Shown here: one piece after another, positions 38,974 to 53,060 of the stretch
How positions within the stretch are numbered: the first letter of the stretch is position 1
Layout of the letters: the number at the start of each line of letters is the position of its first letter
Origin: Morella rubra
Lineage: Eukaryota; Streptophyta; Magnoliopsida; Fagales; Myricaceae
Assembly: GCA_003952965.2 (NCBI GenBank)
Contig: CM025852.1
Coordinates: forward strand, 4,866,840-4,930,839
DNA: 64,000 nucleotides
Direction: 5' to 3'
Made by a program: the position numbers and the translations under genes
The notes under the pieces: generated by a model
Seen by the model: the letters and a program-made list of their open reading frames with translations, nothing else
Database searches by the model: none
What the model was told of the DNA's origin: nothing

Positions 38974-40775
38974 TCAAAGACGAACCGGTAACCCATAGTT
39001 GTGGTAAGTCCTAATCCGCCCATCCCAGCCTGCAGTCACAATCACAAGACCCCACATGTGGGGAGAACTGAACATGCCCTGGCAAGCACTCTTCAAAATT
39101 TTGTACTCAGATTTGCACATTGCAGGTGAAATAGTTACTGGACTTGAATTGGAAAGTTTCTCCTCGGGCCAAGTGGCAGATCCCTTTGGTAATGACTCCA
39201 ATAAGAACCCACGGCTAAGAGAGAAACAATCAGGAGAAGACACAGACAATTTTTGGTCCATGTTTTCATCCGACCCGCAGTGTTTCCACCCATTTCTTAC
39301 GCTATTTCCACAACTATCTGTGCACAATGTCGGGGATGGAAGTGCTCCTGACATGGCTTGAATGCCACTCCAAGGTATAGCTATGGAAGACTTTTGTGAC
39401 TGGAAACTCTCACTAGACCAAATAGTTTTTGCTCGAGTCCTATCCTCGCTCGCGAAATTCCATATGTAGACATTTGAATCATCATTAGCTGACACAATAT
39501 GTGTCCCATCTAAGGAAAAAGAAGCAGACATGTGGCTTCCTGCATTTCGAAGACCTAAAAATTGAAGACAACAAGAGTTGAGAATGAAAGAAAGAAAACC
39601 TGACCAAATTAAGAGAGTCGCAATGTTCAACAAATGCAGACTGTGTGAAGTCATTGAAAATAGGAGTTGCCAAGGAACTACAAGACCCTTTTCCAATTGC
39701 AAGTTATGATAGAGAAAAAAACCCTACCCTTGAATTTGCCAATGATATCAACACCTGAAAGAATACGGACTACCGAATCAGCAGAAGTGACCATTACTTT
39801 GCTTGGGTCGCTTGGGCAAAACTGAAAATTCAAGCCATAAAATTTAGTTATTACCATTGAAATAAAGAGTATAAATGGTAGGGATTATACAACAAAAACG
39901 TATAATTCAACAACCTGAAAGCCAGCTATTCTCTTGCCTGGTGACTTCTTTTTGCCCTGTAAACATACTTGAGCATCCAGTTGCAGACTATTATCTGAAT
40001 CCAAATAAGACATGATAAGCTTTTGACAGAATAGGTAAATTAAATCTGATATACATCCAAAACGTCAGTCTTTAACTGGTTTTTGTGATGTCATGAATTT
40101 TCCAAATGTAAATTGTACATAAAGCATCAATGCTGTGGTGTTTTAGGTCTTACATGAGGCATTTTCAGCCCACAACTCCTATCAACTAGTTCATCTCGTA
40201 TCATGTAACCATCAAAAGACCATTTCGAAAATATTATCCAAGTATGTGGAGGGTGGACATCGGATTAGCAGGTATATAATTGTCAGGATGCCCAAAACAT
40301 TAGGAGCATAAAAAATCCAAATGCCAATCGAGAGGTCATTCCGCCCCTTATCCTTGAATATGGGTAATCTGTTCTCAAATAATCTTGCTCTAATCTGACC
40401 TAGCTAGCGAGCGATCCCAGTTCGCGGCAGAGAACAAGACAGCAAGCGAGCGTACCCTTGTTCATTTACTTTAAACCTTATTGGTAGCTCGGTAAAGATG
40501 GACAGATCTATTATTTTCGCACCTCCCATAAAATATACTTAATGGTACTCAAAATAAGAAATTTTAGTAATGAAATGTATGTATTTGAGTATTAGCTCAA
40601 GGAAATGCTAACCGTATCTGCACTTTAACTCCAAAAAGACTAGTCAAGATTGCTTTTAAAGTTCCTTGTAGCCATTATATGGTCCAAATCTTATCCAAAA
40701 GAAAAAAAAAATATATGGTCCAAATCCACGTATTAAGAATCCAATGTGGCACTTAACCTTATAATAGTCTTTTCT

Positions 40776-40818
<43 letters not shown>

Positions 40819-43800
40819 TGGGAGCGGGGATTACAATGTCCCTTTCCTTAAGCCCACTAGTATTCTTGGAGCCTTTATAAATTCTCTCCTGCTCCAGTTG
40901 GAAAACATCTGTAACAGCCCAAAAAGTGTTAATCACCTTTGTATCTGAACTCTAAAAGTCCCAGTCAAGGGTCCTTTTGAAGCTCTTTGGAGCCTTTATA
41001 AATTCCACCAAACAAGGATTCAGTATAGGCCTTATACTACTCACTTCTCATACTTATCAAAAAAAAAAAAAACCTACTTAGTTCTCATTCATTTGGAAGT
41101 TGGGAGAACAACAAACTCTTCTCCTTATATATGAAAACCCCAAAACTACGCATAGTTCCTCTACACCAAACAAACAATAATCTCTCAACGTAGCCCTAAA
41201 ATCCCCTAAACCACTGTCCAAAGTTAAAATCCCCTCAAAAACATGTGTGCTTCAGGAAACAATGTTCTTGCTCTGATTCATCATTGTTTCAAAACCCTAG
41301 ACAATCTTTGATCCTAAGCCTTCTTCTAAAATTCTAAACCCCAAATTCACAAATTCTCCTAACACTAAACCCATCATAAGTACACATTTAAGCCTGTTGT
41401 ATGTCTTAATCTTAACATAATAGGTGGAATCGAAACAATGAACCAAAAATTACTTAGATTAGTAAATATCACTTAGTCCAATAGAAAAGATTGGAAACCA
41501 TGTTCCAAAATACTCACAGCAATCGGGCATATTATCCACTTGTTTTGACATGAACCTTTCCCCATGTTCCCACTAGTGGGACTCCATAAAGCACCAACCT
41601 GAACTAAAACTCTGTCTGCCATTACCATTGCCAAGCAACTTCACGATGGATCACTAAGACCACTTGATCAACAATATAAAAGATCAAAGACTCGAGAAAT
41701 TAGTACAGATATAATTCAACAATTCCTCAACCAATCTTAAGTTAACCATCCAGTTATATAGTCAATGGCCATAAGCAAATAACAGTTAACCAACTAAACA
41801 TTTTTTTCTCATACAAAAGCTATTTTTTTTTCCCTTCTCTAAAAGCCTGCAAGCTTACTAAGCTTCAGAGATTGACGACAAATAGAATTTCATATTTTGC
41901 AGCATATCAAGGAAAAGAAATGTTACATTCTGGTTTCTGACTACAAGCATTCGCAACTTCTGCTGTTATACGTTTAGTTCAGTTAGCTATTACAAGATGA
42001 GTGACATTTGCCCCTCCAAGGCCTAAAAGCTAATAAACATAACTTAATATAAAAATACAGTATTGAGAAAGAAGTAGGCTTTCCTAAGAAAAAAGGAAAA
42101 AGAAAAGATTGGATTTAGCCTGAACGTATACATACCTATGATATCATAGAAAAGGCAGTTCCCAGTCATAGTCCCCACAATACCTCCCTGTAAAAGTTAC
42201 TTATTTGATTATTTTGTGTTGACTATTGATAGCGAAAAGCTAAAAAGCAAGAAATTCCCAGACCTTGCCATTGGGCTGATAACACACAGCAGTGACTATC
42301 TCCCTGATATCAATATAATCAACAACCTTACATCCAACAGTTTCCCAGATGCGAACTTTTCCATCAATAGAACCGCTGATGAAGTAATTGTCATCCACAG
42401 GGTTAAAATCAACACATGTCACTGCATCAACACAGCAGTACAACAATCAGTGTGAAATCACTTGCACCAAAATCCGATAACAGGGTGACATCACAGCAAT
42501 TCAGGCTAACTAACATTAACCAAGGCATTGAACTAGTGTATTGAGAAGATACATTTATTTTATCAGCAAAAAGCTCACCATAATTATTATGAGAAAAGAT
42601 CCTCAGACATTTATCACATCCCACTTGCCAAAGACGAACGGTCTTATCAACAGAGGATGACAGCAGAAACTGTGGTAAGAACCAAAAAGATAGAAATGAC
42701 ATTAATACTCATCAAATTCAGGAAAATGATACGCTGGCAATAAATCAACAAATGATGCAGATGTCCAAGAAAACTTGCTTAATTCCAGATGGTACTGACC
42801 CCTTTTGCGGACCATGAGAGATCCAAGACGTCACCGTTGTGTCCATGGAACTCATGTAGAGGCTTCTCCAATATCCGAAAGACCTTTGGTGGAAGAATGA
42901 CACAACCTGAATCCGATGATTTCCACAATTTCTCTGTCTTTCCTAGTTTTCCTCTCTCCACATCAAGAGAAGCCAATTCAGAATGATGATTCATCTTGAA
43001 GTATACACATGAAGGATCAATTTCCAGAACATCAATGTCATCCAATCTCTCATCTTCAATCACCTTCCAGATGCGAACTATTCCATCTTTGCCAGCACTT
43101 GCCAAGTACTGCCCATCAAAACTGAACTTCATTGTCAATATTGACCCCTCATGTGCTTGAAATTCCTGTCCAGCATAAAGGGAAGACAGTTCCTTTGATC
43201 GCTTTCTATAAGGATGAACCCGAACTCTTTGCATCCCCGTCCTTGATGTCGGCTTTATATCATCATCAGGTTTTAAAGCAGCTGTATCAACGATACAGGC
43301 TGCAGCACCTATTGTCCTCAGCCATCCCCTCTTCACTTTCTTTTTTGTCCTAACCAAATACCTTGCCTCACCAACTTCTCTCTGCAAGTGATGCTGAACC
43401 AGAGGAGATGGCCCAAAAATTCTCTGAAACTCTTCAAAACTGACAGATCGATTGGACCTTACTTCACGTAGTCTGCTAAGCTTTCCATCCTGATCCACTT
43501 CATCTACAAGGAACTCTGTTCCATCATCCAAATTCTTGATTATACAAAACAAGCTATCTTCTGAAGCACCAGTTTCTAATGATTCTGACACTACATCTGA
43601 CGTGAAAGACATTGTAGACTGACTTAATGGGAAGCCTTCCTCAAAACCCGATGTTCTCAGCACCGTCCCACTATTTTCCATGATTCTGCGAATACCCAAT
43701 CCGGTATTCACATCTGATACATCTCCCAAATCCTCTCTGAGGACTGAATTCCAATCTAAGTCTAACCCCATCCATTTAAGGAACCTATGCCGGCGCTCTT

Positions 43801-43981
43801 GTACACTTTCCGGGTTCTTAAACCAAATTTCATTCCAAAAGCTATGCAAAAGAATATCAGAGTGCCTAATACTAGTGCTACATTCCTCAGAACCATCCAA
43901 ACTCCAATCGGACATGGAAGAGATCTCCTCACGTGTATCATAAAATTGATCCTCTTCCTCTTCACTGTAAGTCGCCATCAT
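38974..43981 (-). CDS. WD40-repeat protein (plant WDR44-like)
   Basis: Large plant WD40 protein of the transducin superfamily, similar in layout to WDR44-type proteins; such proteins serve as protein-interaction scaffolds and no specific function is established here. Exons in gene order: 43981-42800, 42669-42579, 42421-42264, 42187-42136, 39994-39915, 39821-39728, 39554-38974; 2238 nt, 745 residues with all phases matching. Residues 1-270 are a non-repeat acidic region ([32 protein letters not shown]). WD repeats start at about 271 ([20 protein letters not shown] ... IVRIWKV, ends 306), continue at 377 ([14 protein letters not shown]), then [73 protein letters not shown], and end with [16 protein letters not shown]. 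Two Met codons start the frame (43981 and 43978). It is unlike TTG1, which is shorter and lacks the long N-terminal region. Confidence 0.92.
39995..42135 (-). other. 2.1-kb intron of the WD40 gene
   Basis: By far the longest intron of the gene. It contains a CT microsatellite at 40781-40814, two copies of 'gagcctttataaattc' at about 40870 and 40990, and otherwise AT-rich sequence without coding potential. The size and low complexity suggest past transposon insertion. Confidence 0.6.
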
Positions 43982-44640
43982 CTTTTGATTTCAACAATCA
44001 CATCCTAATCCCACCAAAAAGAAAAAGAGAATTAGACCTCAATTATAGTCTAAATTTCTTCAAATGGAATAAATTCTATATAGTTTTTACGAAACTAATC
44101 TAAAATCTAAAAATCTAACACCAGTAGGACCACTTTTAGACCATCAAATCCATGGATTAGAGAATATAAACACCCGGCACAGATCTTGCGGCAAGCTAAT
44201 ATATACATTCCAAAGAGATGACCAACCCCCAGAGCATAACAAACAATAAGGATTCCCCCTTGACTCTCTTACAGAGGAATTAACTTCATAAGGAACATGC
44301 AACAGATTGTTTCCGGAAAACACAGAAATCAAATTAGAAACTACAATTTCGAGCAAAAAGGTAGTGCTCAGCTCACCTGGGTAACAATGAAATTCCGGTC
44401 AAAACGCCAGAGATCATCAACGGATTTCAACTTTTTCTTTGCAACACACACACAAACACGCTCTCATCCACAGGACAGGAGTTCCCACTTCGGCAGGCAA
44501 AGGATAGTAGAAAAGAAGTATATACTCAGATCACGTAGATATTAAAAATTCGCAGGAAATATATAAAATACGAATAGAAAAAAAGGGCGAACTGTGCCTC
44601 GGTGTGAGCGTGAGCGTTAAGAAGAGGCACTGTCCGAGAC
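43982..44640. promoter_or_regulatory. 5' flank and probable 5' UTR of the WD40 gene
   Basis: Sequence immediately upstream of the minus-strand start codon. No clear TATA box was picked out, but this stretch must contain the leader and core promoter. A splice-like 'gagctgagcactac' patch at 44360 could be part of a leader intron; this is uncertain. Confidence 0.35.
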
Positions 44641-47600
44641 TGGAAGGTGCTTCTCGCTTCTCGTTTCTGTTCTCGTCCCTCCCTGTGTGTTCCACATGTA
44701 AGTGGGTCGTTGTTCTTACCCGGATAGATTGGATACCGACGATTTTGTATTTACGGTTTTACCACTTATTCGGTTGGACCGACTGCCAAAATTTCGTTCT
44801 ACTAGTTCCTCTTTTTTTTTTTTTTTTTTTCGTTCTACTAGTTTCCATTTATACTATTTTTACCCCCATAATTGCAACCCATTGTTATCCAAGTTTTTTT
44901 AACAGCCAGGGCCAGCTTCCTCGAGGAATTTTTTATTTTTACTTTCCCTACAATCATCTCGAACTTTCAATTGTTTCAAATTTTTTTTATTTGAGCGTGA
45001 AACATGCATACAGTGGGCTAATTGAAATTAGGGATTATATAAAACAATTAATTATATGTAACCATCACCAACCTTGGTTTTTCTTGCCAACACATATTAT
45101 ATATAAAAATATTCTAATGTCTAAGATCAATGAATTTAAATTTCTCATTATTTTTCTTTTTCCCAGAGAAAATGTCAAGTTTGTTGTGACCATCTGATTT
45201 TGGGCTTAAAAATAGTATATTCGTACTATAAATCTCTTTTCAGGGTAGAGTTTGTTATAGCAGTTCTAAAAGTAAAATCTCGTTTGCTTCTTCCCCTTTT
45301 GTTTTTGTCCTACTTTGGGTCACTTTCCTTACTTATAATTCTTCTCAATTCGAGAAACAACAAAAAAACATGCTAATTGCCTAAAAATAAAAATAAAATA
45401 CATACCAATTTATAACCTTCCAAATTTAATATGAAGGCCCTGAGATGGGATTTTAAGTTTTTAGTATATTGGGTCCTTAAACTCCAAATAATGATCAGAA
45501 ATGTTTTATTTTTATTTTTTTCACAATCAAGCCTCGATAATTAATTGTATCTCTATGAAGCGAAACTTGAAATAAAGTGATTAATAACTATAAAAATTAG
45601 AAACTGAACGGCAATTAAGATATATCTATGAAGAGGATTTTTTATAAGTAAATTTATCTGAATCTCGTATAAAGTAAGAAATTATGTAGTTAAACCGAGA
45701 GATTTTTTTCTTAAATGATGAGGATCTAGAGTTTCGGTTCGATTAGTTCTCTGGACTTGTACAGTAATGTCGAGGGTGGGTTATTCATGTTTCCTGTAAT
45801 TTTTTGACAATAAATCCCTATGTAAATCTTTATCCTTTATTTTTATTTTTTAAATGCAAGGAATTCTCATATTTTCTTGTCCTTTCTTGAAGCAAAAGAA
45901 GCAAATGTCACCAACATATATATGTTGGTTTTATAAAAGAAAATAATAAGTTTTTTAATAGAATTATGAATATTTATGTAAATTATAATTTTATAAGTTT
46001 TTGTATAAAAAGTTAGTAAAAAGTTTTAAAATATATATATTTTGGAGTTTAAAAATGTTAGAGAGAAATAATTTGATTTAATTTTGTAATAAAAAAGATA
46101 TTGTAGTTTAGTGAAAAAGTATGGAAAAAAAAGATTTGTTAGAATTTTTTGTGTGAAAAAAAATTGTTGAAATTTGTGTAAAAGATATTGATGTTTGTAC
46201 AAGATTTTTGAGATTTTACATGTTGTTTGTGAATTTTCTTGCACCTATTATATCTTTAAATAAAATAAAAATAAAAATAAAGTTTGAAAATTGATAAAAA
46301 AAAATGAAAAGATAGATAATTTGAATAATATTTTATATTTATTTGAATAAAATAATAATTTAATAAATAGATGAAAAATTTTGAGAAGTTAACTAGAGTA
46401 ACTGAAAGGACTATATAGGAAACCGGATTGGAAAGTCAATTAGGACGTGTCAACTAACGAGTTTGACTTCGAGCCTCCCGTCGCCATATACGAATTCTTT
46501 AACCAATGGGTCGGATACAACAAGACAAGGAAGCCAATGGCCCAGTTGGAAATTTTATGACACTCCCAGAAACTTATTGGAAAAAGCTCCAAGTTGAGAT
46601 CAAACACATTTATATATTTAAATAAATAAAGTAGCACGAAGTTAGATACTTACCTACTATCAGGCAGTTAAAACAATCATGCGAGGAGCACAGAAACAAA
46701 AAATAATAATAAAATAATAAAACATGTGAGGAATTTAAAGTAGGAATTGCGCACCAAATTGGCTTTTTCTGCCTTAACATGCCTCATTCATTTTTTGTCG
46801 GACCTAATAAAATAGTATCACCTTTAGGGTTATCCTGTTACTTTAGCAACATACCATGCATTATCAGTCCCTTTTTAGCTTTATGGTAGGATAAGCTCAA
46901 AACCTTATTCTATCTTCCTCCTAATTGTTTCATCCTATGTTTTTTATTTTTATTTTTTTTCTCCACTTAAGCTTCTTTTCTTTCTTTTTAGTTAGGATTT
47001 AGATGTAAGATTCCATTATTATTTCGAGAGTTGTGATCTTTTTAAGGTTGTGTGTAGGTTGATTTTGTAATTACCTTTTAACTTTTTGGATGCGAAATTT
47101 GAAAACAATTGAAGGATGATACGGATCTGACTTTCTTTTAACTAGTAGACCCAACACGTAAAATATTTAATTAAAATAAAAGTGAAGTACGAAGTTAGAT
47201 CTCAAATTCAAGACCTTGACTTATATACGGTCATACCATGTGACCTCGACTTACATCCCAAAATTTCAAGTTATTAGTAAGAGTATTTGCAAACTAAAAT
47301 TTTGAGAATGTTATAAAATTGAAGTGGATTAGAGTTATTGATTTGAAAGAAGTTAATAAAAAATAAAATTTTATAAGAGTTGGTGATAATTTGGTAAGAA
47401 AGTGAAAAAAGATAATTTGAATGAATTTTTCATTATTATAATAAAAAATATATGATTTGATTTGATGGAGATTAATTTTATTATTATTATTTTAATCTAG
47501 ACTATATTATTTGCATTATATTCAGTGGAAATTTTTCTTACTCTTCTCCTCAATTTAAGCAAAAATAAAAATAAAGAAAATGTCTTAGACCTCTAAAAAT

Positions 47601-50600
47601 GGCTATAAAAAAAAAACCTCTAAAAATGAACCAAGTTAATACTTTTATCTTCCCTACGTTTTATTTTTCTCGATCGAAGTATATTCTTTCTCAGAATATT
47701 TTTGTGAAAAGAAATTGGATGTTGGCACTATTCTCGGAATCAATGCGGGCCCTCATCGACAAGCGTAGCCACATGCTTTCCAACAAGTGGGTCTAACACG
47801 GTGGTTACACGCTCCTTTAGAGTCATATCTTGGTTTTGTCGTTGATCTCTTCTTGATCAAATTTCCCCGTGATGTGCTTTACACACGGTTAATTGCTCTT
47901 TCTCTGTTTCTGTTTTGTTTGAAGTTTAGAGACAAGAAAACATCCAAATAATGATGCCTCAATCATCTTGTCACCTACGCAGAGAAATCCCTTCTGACAT
48001 ATGATTATTATTAAAGCTATGTGTGATCCATAATATCCCTAAACTTTAACTTTAACATTAATTAACTCTTAAATTATTGGCTAATTATATACAATGTCCT
48101 CTTTACCTTTCAGTTTCTCCAACTTATGCAGCACTCAACCTTAAAAGTTAACGCGCTAAGACTGTACTATTGTCTTATGTTTCCAACATTAAATTGCTGT
48201 CTAGACTGTACTAATTGTCTTATGTTTCCAACATTGAATTGCTGTCAACCCTCAACTTCACGAGAAAGAAAGCTGAGAAAATCATCACTCTGTCGGATTA
48301 AAATTCTATGTCATTTTTTATCTAAATACATGAAAAGAGATAAACAACGCGTAGATTTTATAGTATTTTAATATTATTAATGTAAAGTTTTGAAAAACAT
48401 AAATTCTACTGTGAAGTCTAACTCTCTTGAAACTTATAAAGGATCCTGAACTCTTTTATGTGTCTGGTCTTTTTTTATGTTTTTGTTTAATATATTTTCA
48501 TTTCTTCCTCAAATCGTAGGATAAAAATTTGAAATTTAGCATCGATTATGGCAAAATCAGAGGATTATTAACTGTAATGAGAGATATTAGATAGGATCAT
48601 CTCATAGTTTAGGATTCAATCACTAACATAAGAGAACAAAGGGAAATTAATTAATATTGTGAAACTGTGTACCATTTGGAATGGGAGACCATAATTATCA
48701 TACTTTATTGTGGTTGAACTGTTCAAACGCCTTTTAAAGAACTTTTCTTTTGTCTGGGGAAGTCTTATAATTAATTAATGTGTGGGTTATACAAGTAAGA
48801 GTAATACTCGGTGTCTTTTCTGAATTTTTTTCAAGTTCTTCTAAGAAGAATCCAACAGCTCAGCAATTAGATTTTTAGAAGTGGGTCCTACATACTTAAA
48901 AATCTTGAACCGTTAAATTCTTTTTAAAAAAATAAAATAAAATCTAAAAAACACCAAACATTTCTCTGCAAGTAAATACATCATCATCTTCGGTCATCCC
49001 TGGTTGGCTACCGACCGTCTCTTTGCTTCTATCTGCAATTATATATAATAAGAGCGGGGCTCACGCACCCTAACCACACAAAATAAATATATATATCTTA
49101 CTTACCCAAATAGTTTCTTTAATAATTTCGCGATTTGATCAGCATGACACGTACTCTATGCTCGTGGAAAAGTTTATTTCCGACATCTCGTTAATCAATG
49201 ATTAAGCTCTAATTCCGTGATCAATCTAGCAACCTTTTCGAGAACTTCGCCGAGGGGCTACGAAGGGAAGAGTAAGAGAGCAACGTTGAAGACTTTAACG
49301 CGCTAATTACTTTCGAAAGAATAAATTGTCTATTTATAGTATATTTTCTCCCGTTATTCATCTTTGAAGAGCAATGTGGGTCAAAGTGGACGATTCACCC
49401 GGATATCGTGAGTTTGTAGCAGAGGCATATTCATCTTTTATGTTGACGAAACAATTTTCTTTCCATTTTGTCTTTTGGGTCGTTGAAAGAAACGGCTACA
49501 TATGGTCATATGGAGGGGGTTAGGTCACTGGGTGGATGAAAATGACGGCAGGGATGGGCGTGGAACAGGGCTCATTCAAAGTAGCACGGCTTGAAACTTT
49601 GAATAGTTATTCGTCGAAAAGTTGGTGTGCTCAGTGCTGTTTAGCCAGACATGGGCCTTTGATAGTTGCTCTCCTCTCTCAAGAAGTGCTTCATTGGTAT
49701 TGGCCAATCTCGGTGTGCGGTGTTACTTATATTATGCAGCATCCTACGACAACAAGAGCATATCAAACACAGTAGGCTTTTAAAGACCAGAATCAAAGGG
49801 TTGGATGGGAGGCTTGTCCTTGCAGAACATGTGGGGTTATCTTTTTAGTGTCAGAATGGCTTCTAGCTACTGTAGCTTATTAATAATTAAACGCACAAAG
49901 CTAAAACTAGTGCTCTGTCAGAGTTGTTCAAAACATTTCTGCGACCATTCAAGTGCAAATTGCATACAGACAACAGCCATATATAAGCCAAGACTTCTAG
50001 GCCGAGCAGCTGAGTGATCAGCATTTTCTTGTTGTCCAGTGGATGTCAACCGCAGCATGAATAGACCACCATGTGAGCCTGTGGCTCGATCATTATAGTG
50101 GTGGTGGTTGTGGTGGGAACCTACTCTGGAGTCTGGACCAGATTAGCACAGTCGCAGTTGTTTTTTGTATACTGGTCCATCGCCAAGGAATATTGTCGGA
50201 CCTGTCCACCTGCACTAGCGCAAAGAACAGAAGACAAACTACCATAAGGCCCAAAAGACGATCAATTGTGCATACAAAAGCCCAGAGGCCTAAAACTAAG
50301 CCATAAGCATTAGCAGAGTAGGCCAGGCCAGGCCTGATATAAAGCCCAAGCAAGACCACTTGGAATTTATGCATCGAGTCTCTTCAGTTTTACCCCATAA
50401 TTTTAGGTGCAAGGAGTGCAAGTAAAGTTAAGCAGATACTATGCCCTTTTTTTTTTGAAAACTCCCTCAACAGCGTGATTCCAGCTAAATCTACATATAT
50501 CATAGAGGGGTTAATAACATAGACCTTCCAGCCGAAAAGTGGTCGTACTGTCCCCTATTGAGGGAGCTTACAGGGCTTCACTAGTTAAACATTGCTTTTC

Positions 50601-52329
50601 TTTCTAGTGCGGTAGTGAGCCCCCCTCCCCAGCTTGGGCACCCACCCAACCAAGTGGGCGCAATCAGTGGCGGAGTCAAGATTCTGATCAACTTAATCAT
50701 ATCATAAGCTACTAGTAATCACTAAAAACGTGTTAGGAATAACAGCTAAAGAAACAAAAGGGGTATTTGCTGATGTGGGAGTTACACCCACCTAGTAAAA
50801 GATAGACAAAATTGGGAGTCTTAACTTGGCAAGTAAAAGGGGGTAGTTCCCTTTCAAATGTGGGAGTTTTGTTTTCACAGAATTAGAGCGGAATTTCCTC
50901 GAGATTACCAAGTGACTTTGTCCTTTTTTCCTTCGACGTATTTAAGCTTCACAGGCAGCAAAGAACAGGAATCTGGTAGTCCCAATGAATGCTTACTCGA
51001 CAAGAAATGGTTCTATTTGGGTAACCGAGACTTTGGGCCAAGTGGAAAAACCAGTACCAAGCTAGCTGCCTTTCTTCGAACTCTATAACTGAAAACCACA
51101 GAGTGATACCTGGTGTTCTATCGTTCTCAGGAAATGCAACTATCTTAACCCTAATAGTTTGGCCAGAGAATCAAAACATGTGCGTAACTTTCAAATCTTA
51201 CCCACAAGGATGAGTCTGAAATTGAATTTCCTTTGCCTTGCAGGAGTGAACTACGCTCCTTTGGGGAGAAAATAGGTGCTGTGGTCCCTTCAGTGAGGCG
51301 CCGGCCTTCCCTATTGCAATCATGGCGGCCCCCGTCCACGCTGCGCCTGCAGAGTTTGATTGATTATTCAAATGCCCTCTAATTTTAGGACATGTGTTGT
51401 ACAATTCTCTCTCTCTCTCTCTCCCTAAAACCAATTTGCTAATCATACCTAGATCAAGATCAAACATCTTTCTATGGTAGAAATTATAACATATTTGATA
51501 ATAATTACCTAAATATCTGTCTAACAAAATGGTTATCTAAAAGAAAGACCTATTTCATGGTTAACAAAATGGTTAACTATAAGGAGGTCTTCTCTGTTAA
51601 GTTATTAAAGGGGGTCTTCTCTAAGTTGGTATTGCACGATTCGACCTGCAACACTTGTAACAGTTAATTAATTACTCACTCGCATATAAAGGATTCGAAT
51701 CTTCATCCACCTCTAGACAGTCTTCTCTATTAAACTATTGAATGAGGTATTCTCTTAATTGATTTTGAATGTTTCGACCTATACAGTTACTTAATTACTC
51801 ACTAGAGAATAAAAGGATTCAAACCTTCATCATTTAGATACGATATATTTTTTTTGTTTTACCACTGGACAATGTCATAATAAAAAAATATACAACTAAG
51901 ATCCTATTTAATAAATAATATTATTACTAATTAACCGACACCCAATGAAACTAAGGGCCCCAACCCCTAATATCTACTCCTATGTTTTTTTTAGAGCATC
52001 TGAACTACTCACCATCCCTTTGAGAAGAAGAAAAAGTGAACAATATGTACTAGACAGCAATTACTCCTATCTATAAATTTGCACGTAAATATATTTTAAT
52101 GCATATTCTCTTGGAGAATATTATGCCACGAAACTCATAAAGATAACATAAACTTTTAACCGTCTAAATTCCTATTCGTATAAGAAGAATCCACGTGAGT
52201 CTCATTTAGCGTCAAGATGAAAATGGGACATCCTAACACATCTTTCAATTGAAAGAAATGTCCGAAGGGAATATGATCCCCTTCCTATTCACACACCGAA
52301 ACAGGACAAAAACCGATGTGGGACATGCA
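44641..52329. other. AT-rich, gene-free spacer
   Basis: No gene supported. The 197-codon frame at 44604-45197 is T-rich low-complexity translation. Dispersed AT-rich element at 47285-47520. A 44-bp direct duplication occurs at 48159-48247 ('agactgtacta..ttgtcttatgtttccaac' twice). Diverged ~125-bp direct repeats occur at 51582-51707 and 51713-51832 (both with 'aattactcact' and 'aaggattc(g/a)aa(t/c)cttcatc'). A GC-richer open patch at 51240-51350 is unexplained. Confidence 0.5.
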
Positions 52330-53060
52330 ATTTAACTGAGATTTAGTGGGCCCCGCGACCGAATTTCAAAAGCAACCGAACCCGCCCATCGGACGGTTGT
52401 GATTGCTCTGTTCGGTCACACCGATGTAGCATTCTCATAATTTGACTTCAGGGAATAATACATGTTGCGACAAAGTCATCCGAAGTCGCTGCGTCTTGCT
52501 GACGTGTAACGCACTAGCACATGCGGTCCACGTCAAGTGAGAAGGCCCGGGGGTTTTGAAGAGCCGGTCACGTGACGTCATCGGCTTAGGTAAGTGGTAT
52601 TTTTTTAAAAAAATTTGTGCGACTTTGGATCCGACGGCTGCGGTTGGATTCCTTACTTGGTCGGGGAGGAGAATGAGTGGGCACGCTCATGTTTGTTCTT
52701 GGCGGCGGGGCCCAGGGAAGCGGACCCCACAATCCCACCTCCACCGCCCCACCACCCATTTCTAATCAGCATGCCTTTCTTGCCTTCTTGGAGATTTCAA
52801 CAGGGGGCGGGGGGGAGGCTGTGCCACTGTGCCTGTTTATGTGGGCGGTGGTCCTTTCTTTCTTTTTTTTCTTTTTTTTTTTTTTTTTTTTTGTGCTGGT
52901 GGGTTTTCTGGTAGGTCCCACTCATGAAAGATGCCCTCACGTCGGACGGCTTCCCATCGCCGCCGATTCCACTTCTACAGTTCTGCTTTGACTAGCTACG
53001 GTTAGTGGGGCTGGTTCTATTCCGTTCACTACCGCCACAAAGTGTACAAGTATTTGTAAT
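52330..53060. promoter_or_regulatory. GC-richer island with ACGT-core motifs
   Basis: In an AT-rich setting this ~700-bp stretch is GC-rich and contains 'ggtcacgtgacgtcatcgg' at about 52566, which joins a CACGTG G-box to a TGACGTCA bZIP palindrome, plus 'gctgacgtgtaacg' at 52499. A 30-nt T run follows at 52863-52892. No gene start on either strand could be tied to it, so it may be a regulatory relic or an unrecognised promoter. Confidence 0.35.

Noticed and set aside
38974-43981. WD40 gene as the TTG1 partner of the neighbouring MYB
   Set aside because: It has a 270-residue N-terminal region, about 745 residues and an extended C terminus, unlike the ~340-residue TTG1; proximity alone does not support a complex.
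44604-45197. 197-codon open frame on the + strand
   Set aside because: The translation is dominated by Phe/Leu/Ile from T-rich DNA and a poly-T run, with no domain or splice context; it lies in the 5' flank of the WD40 gene.
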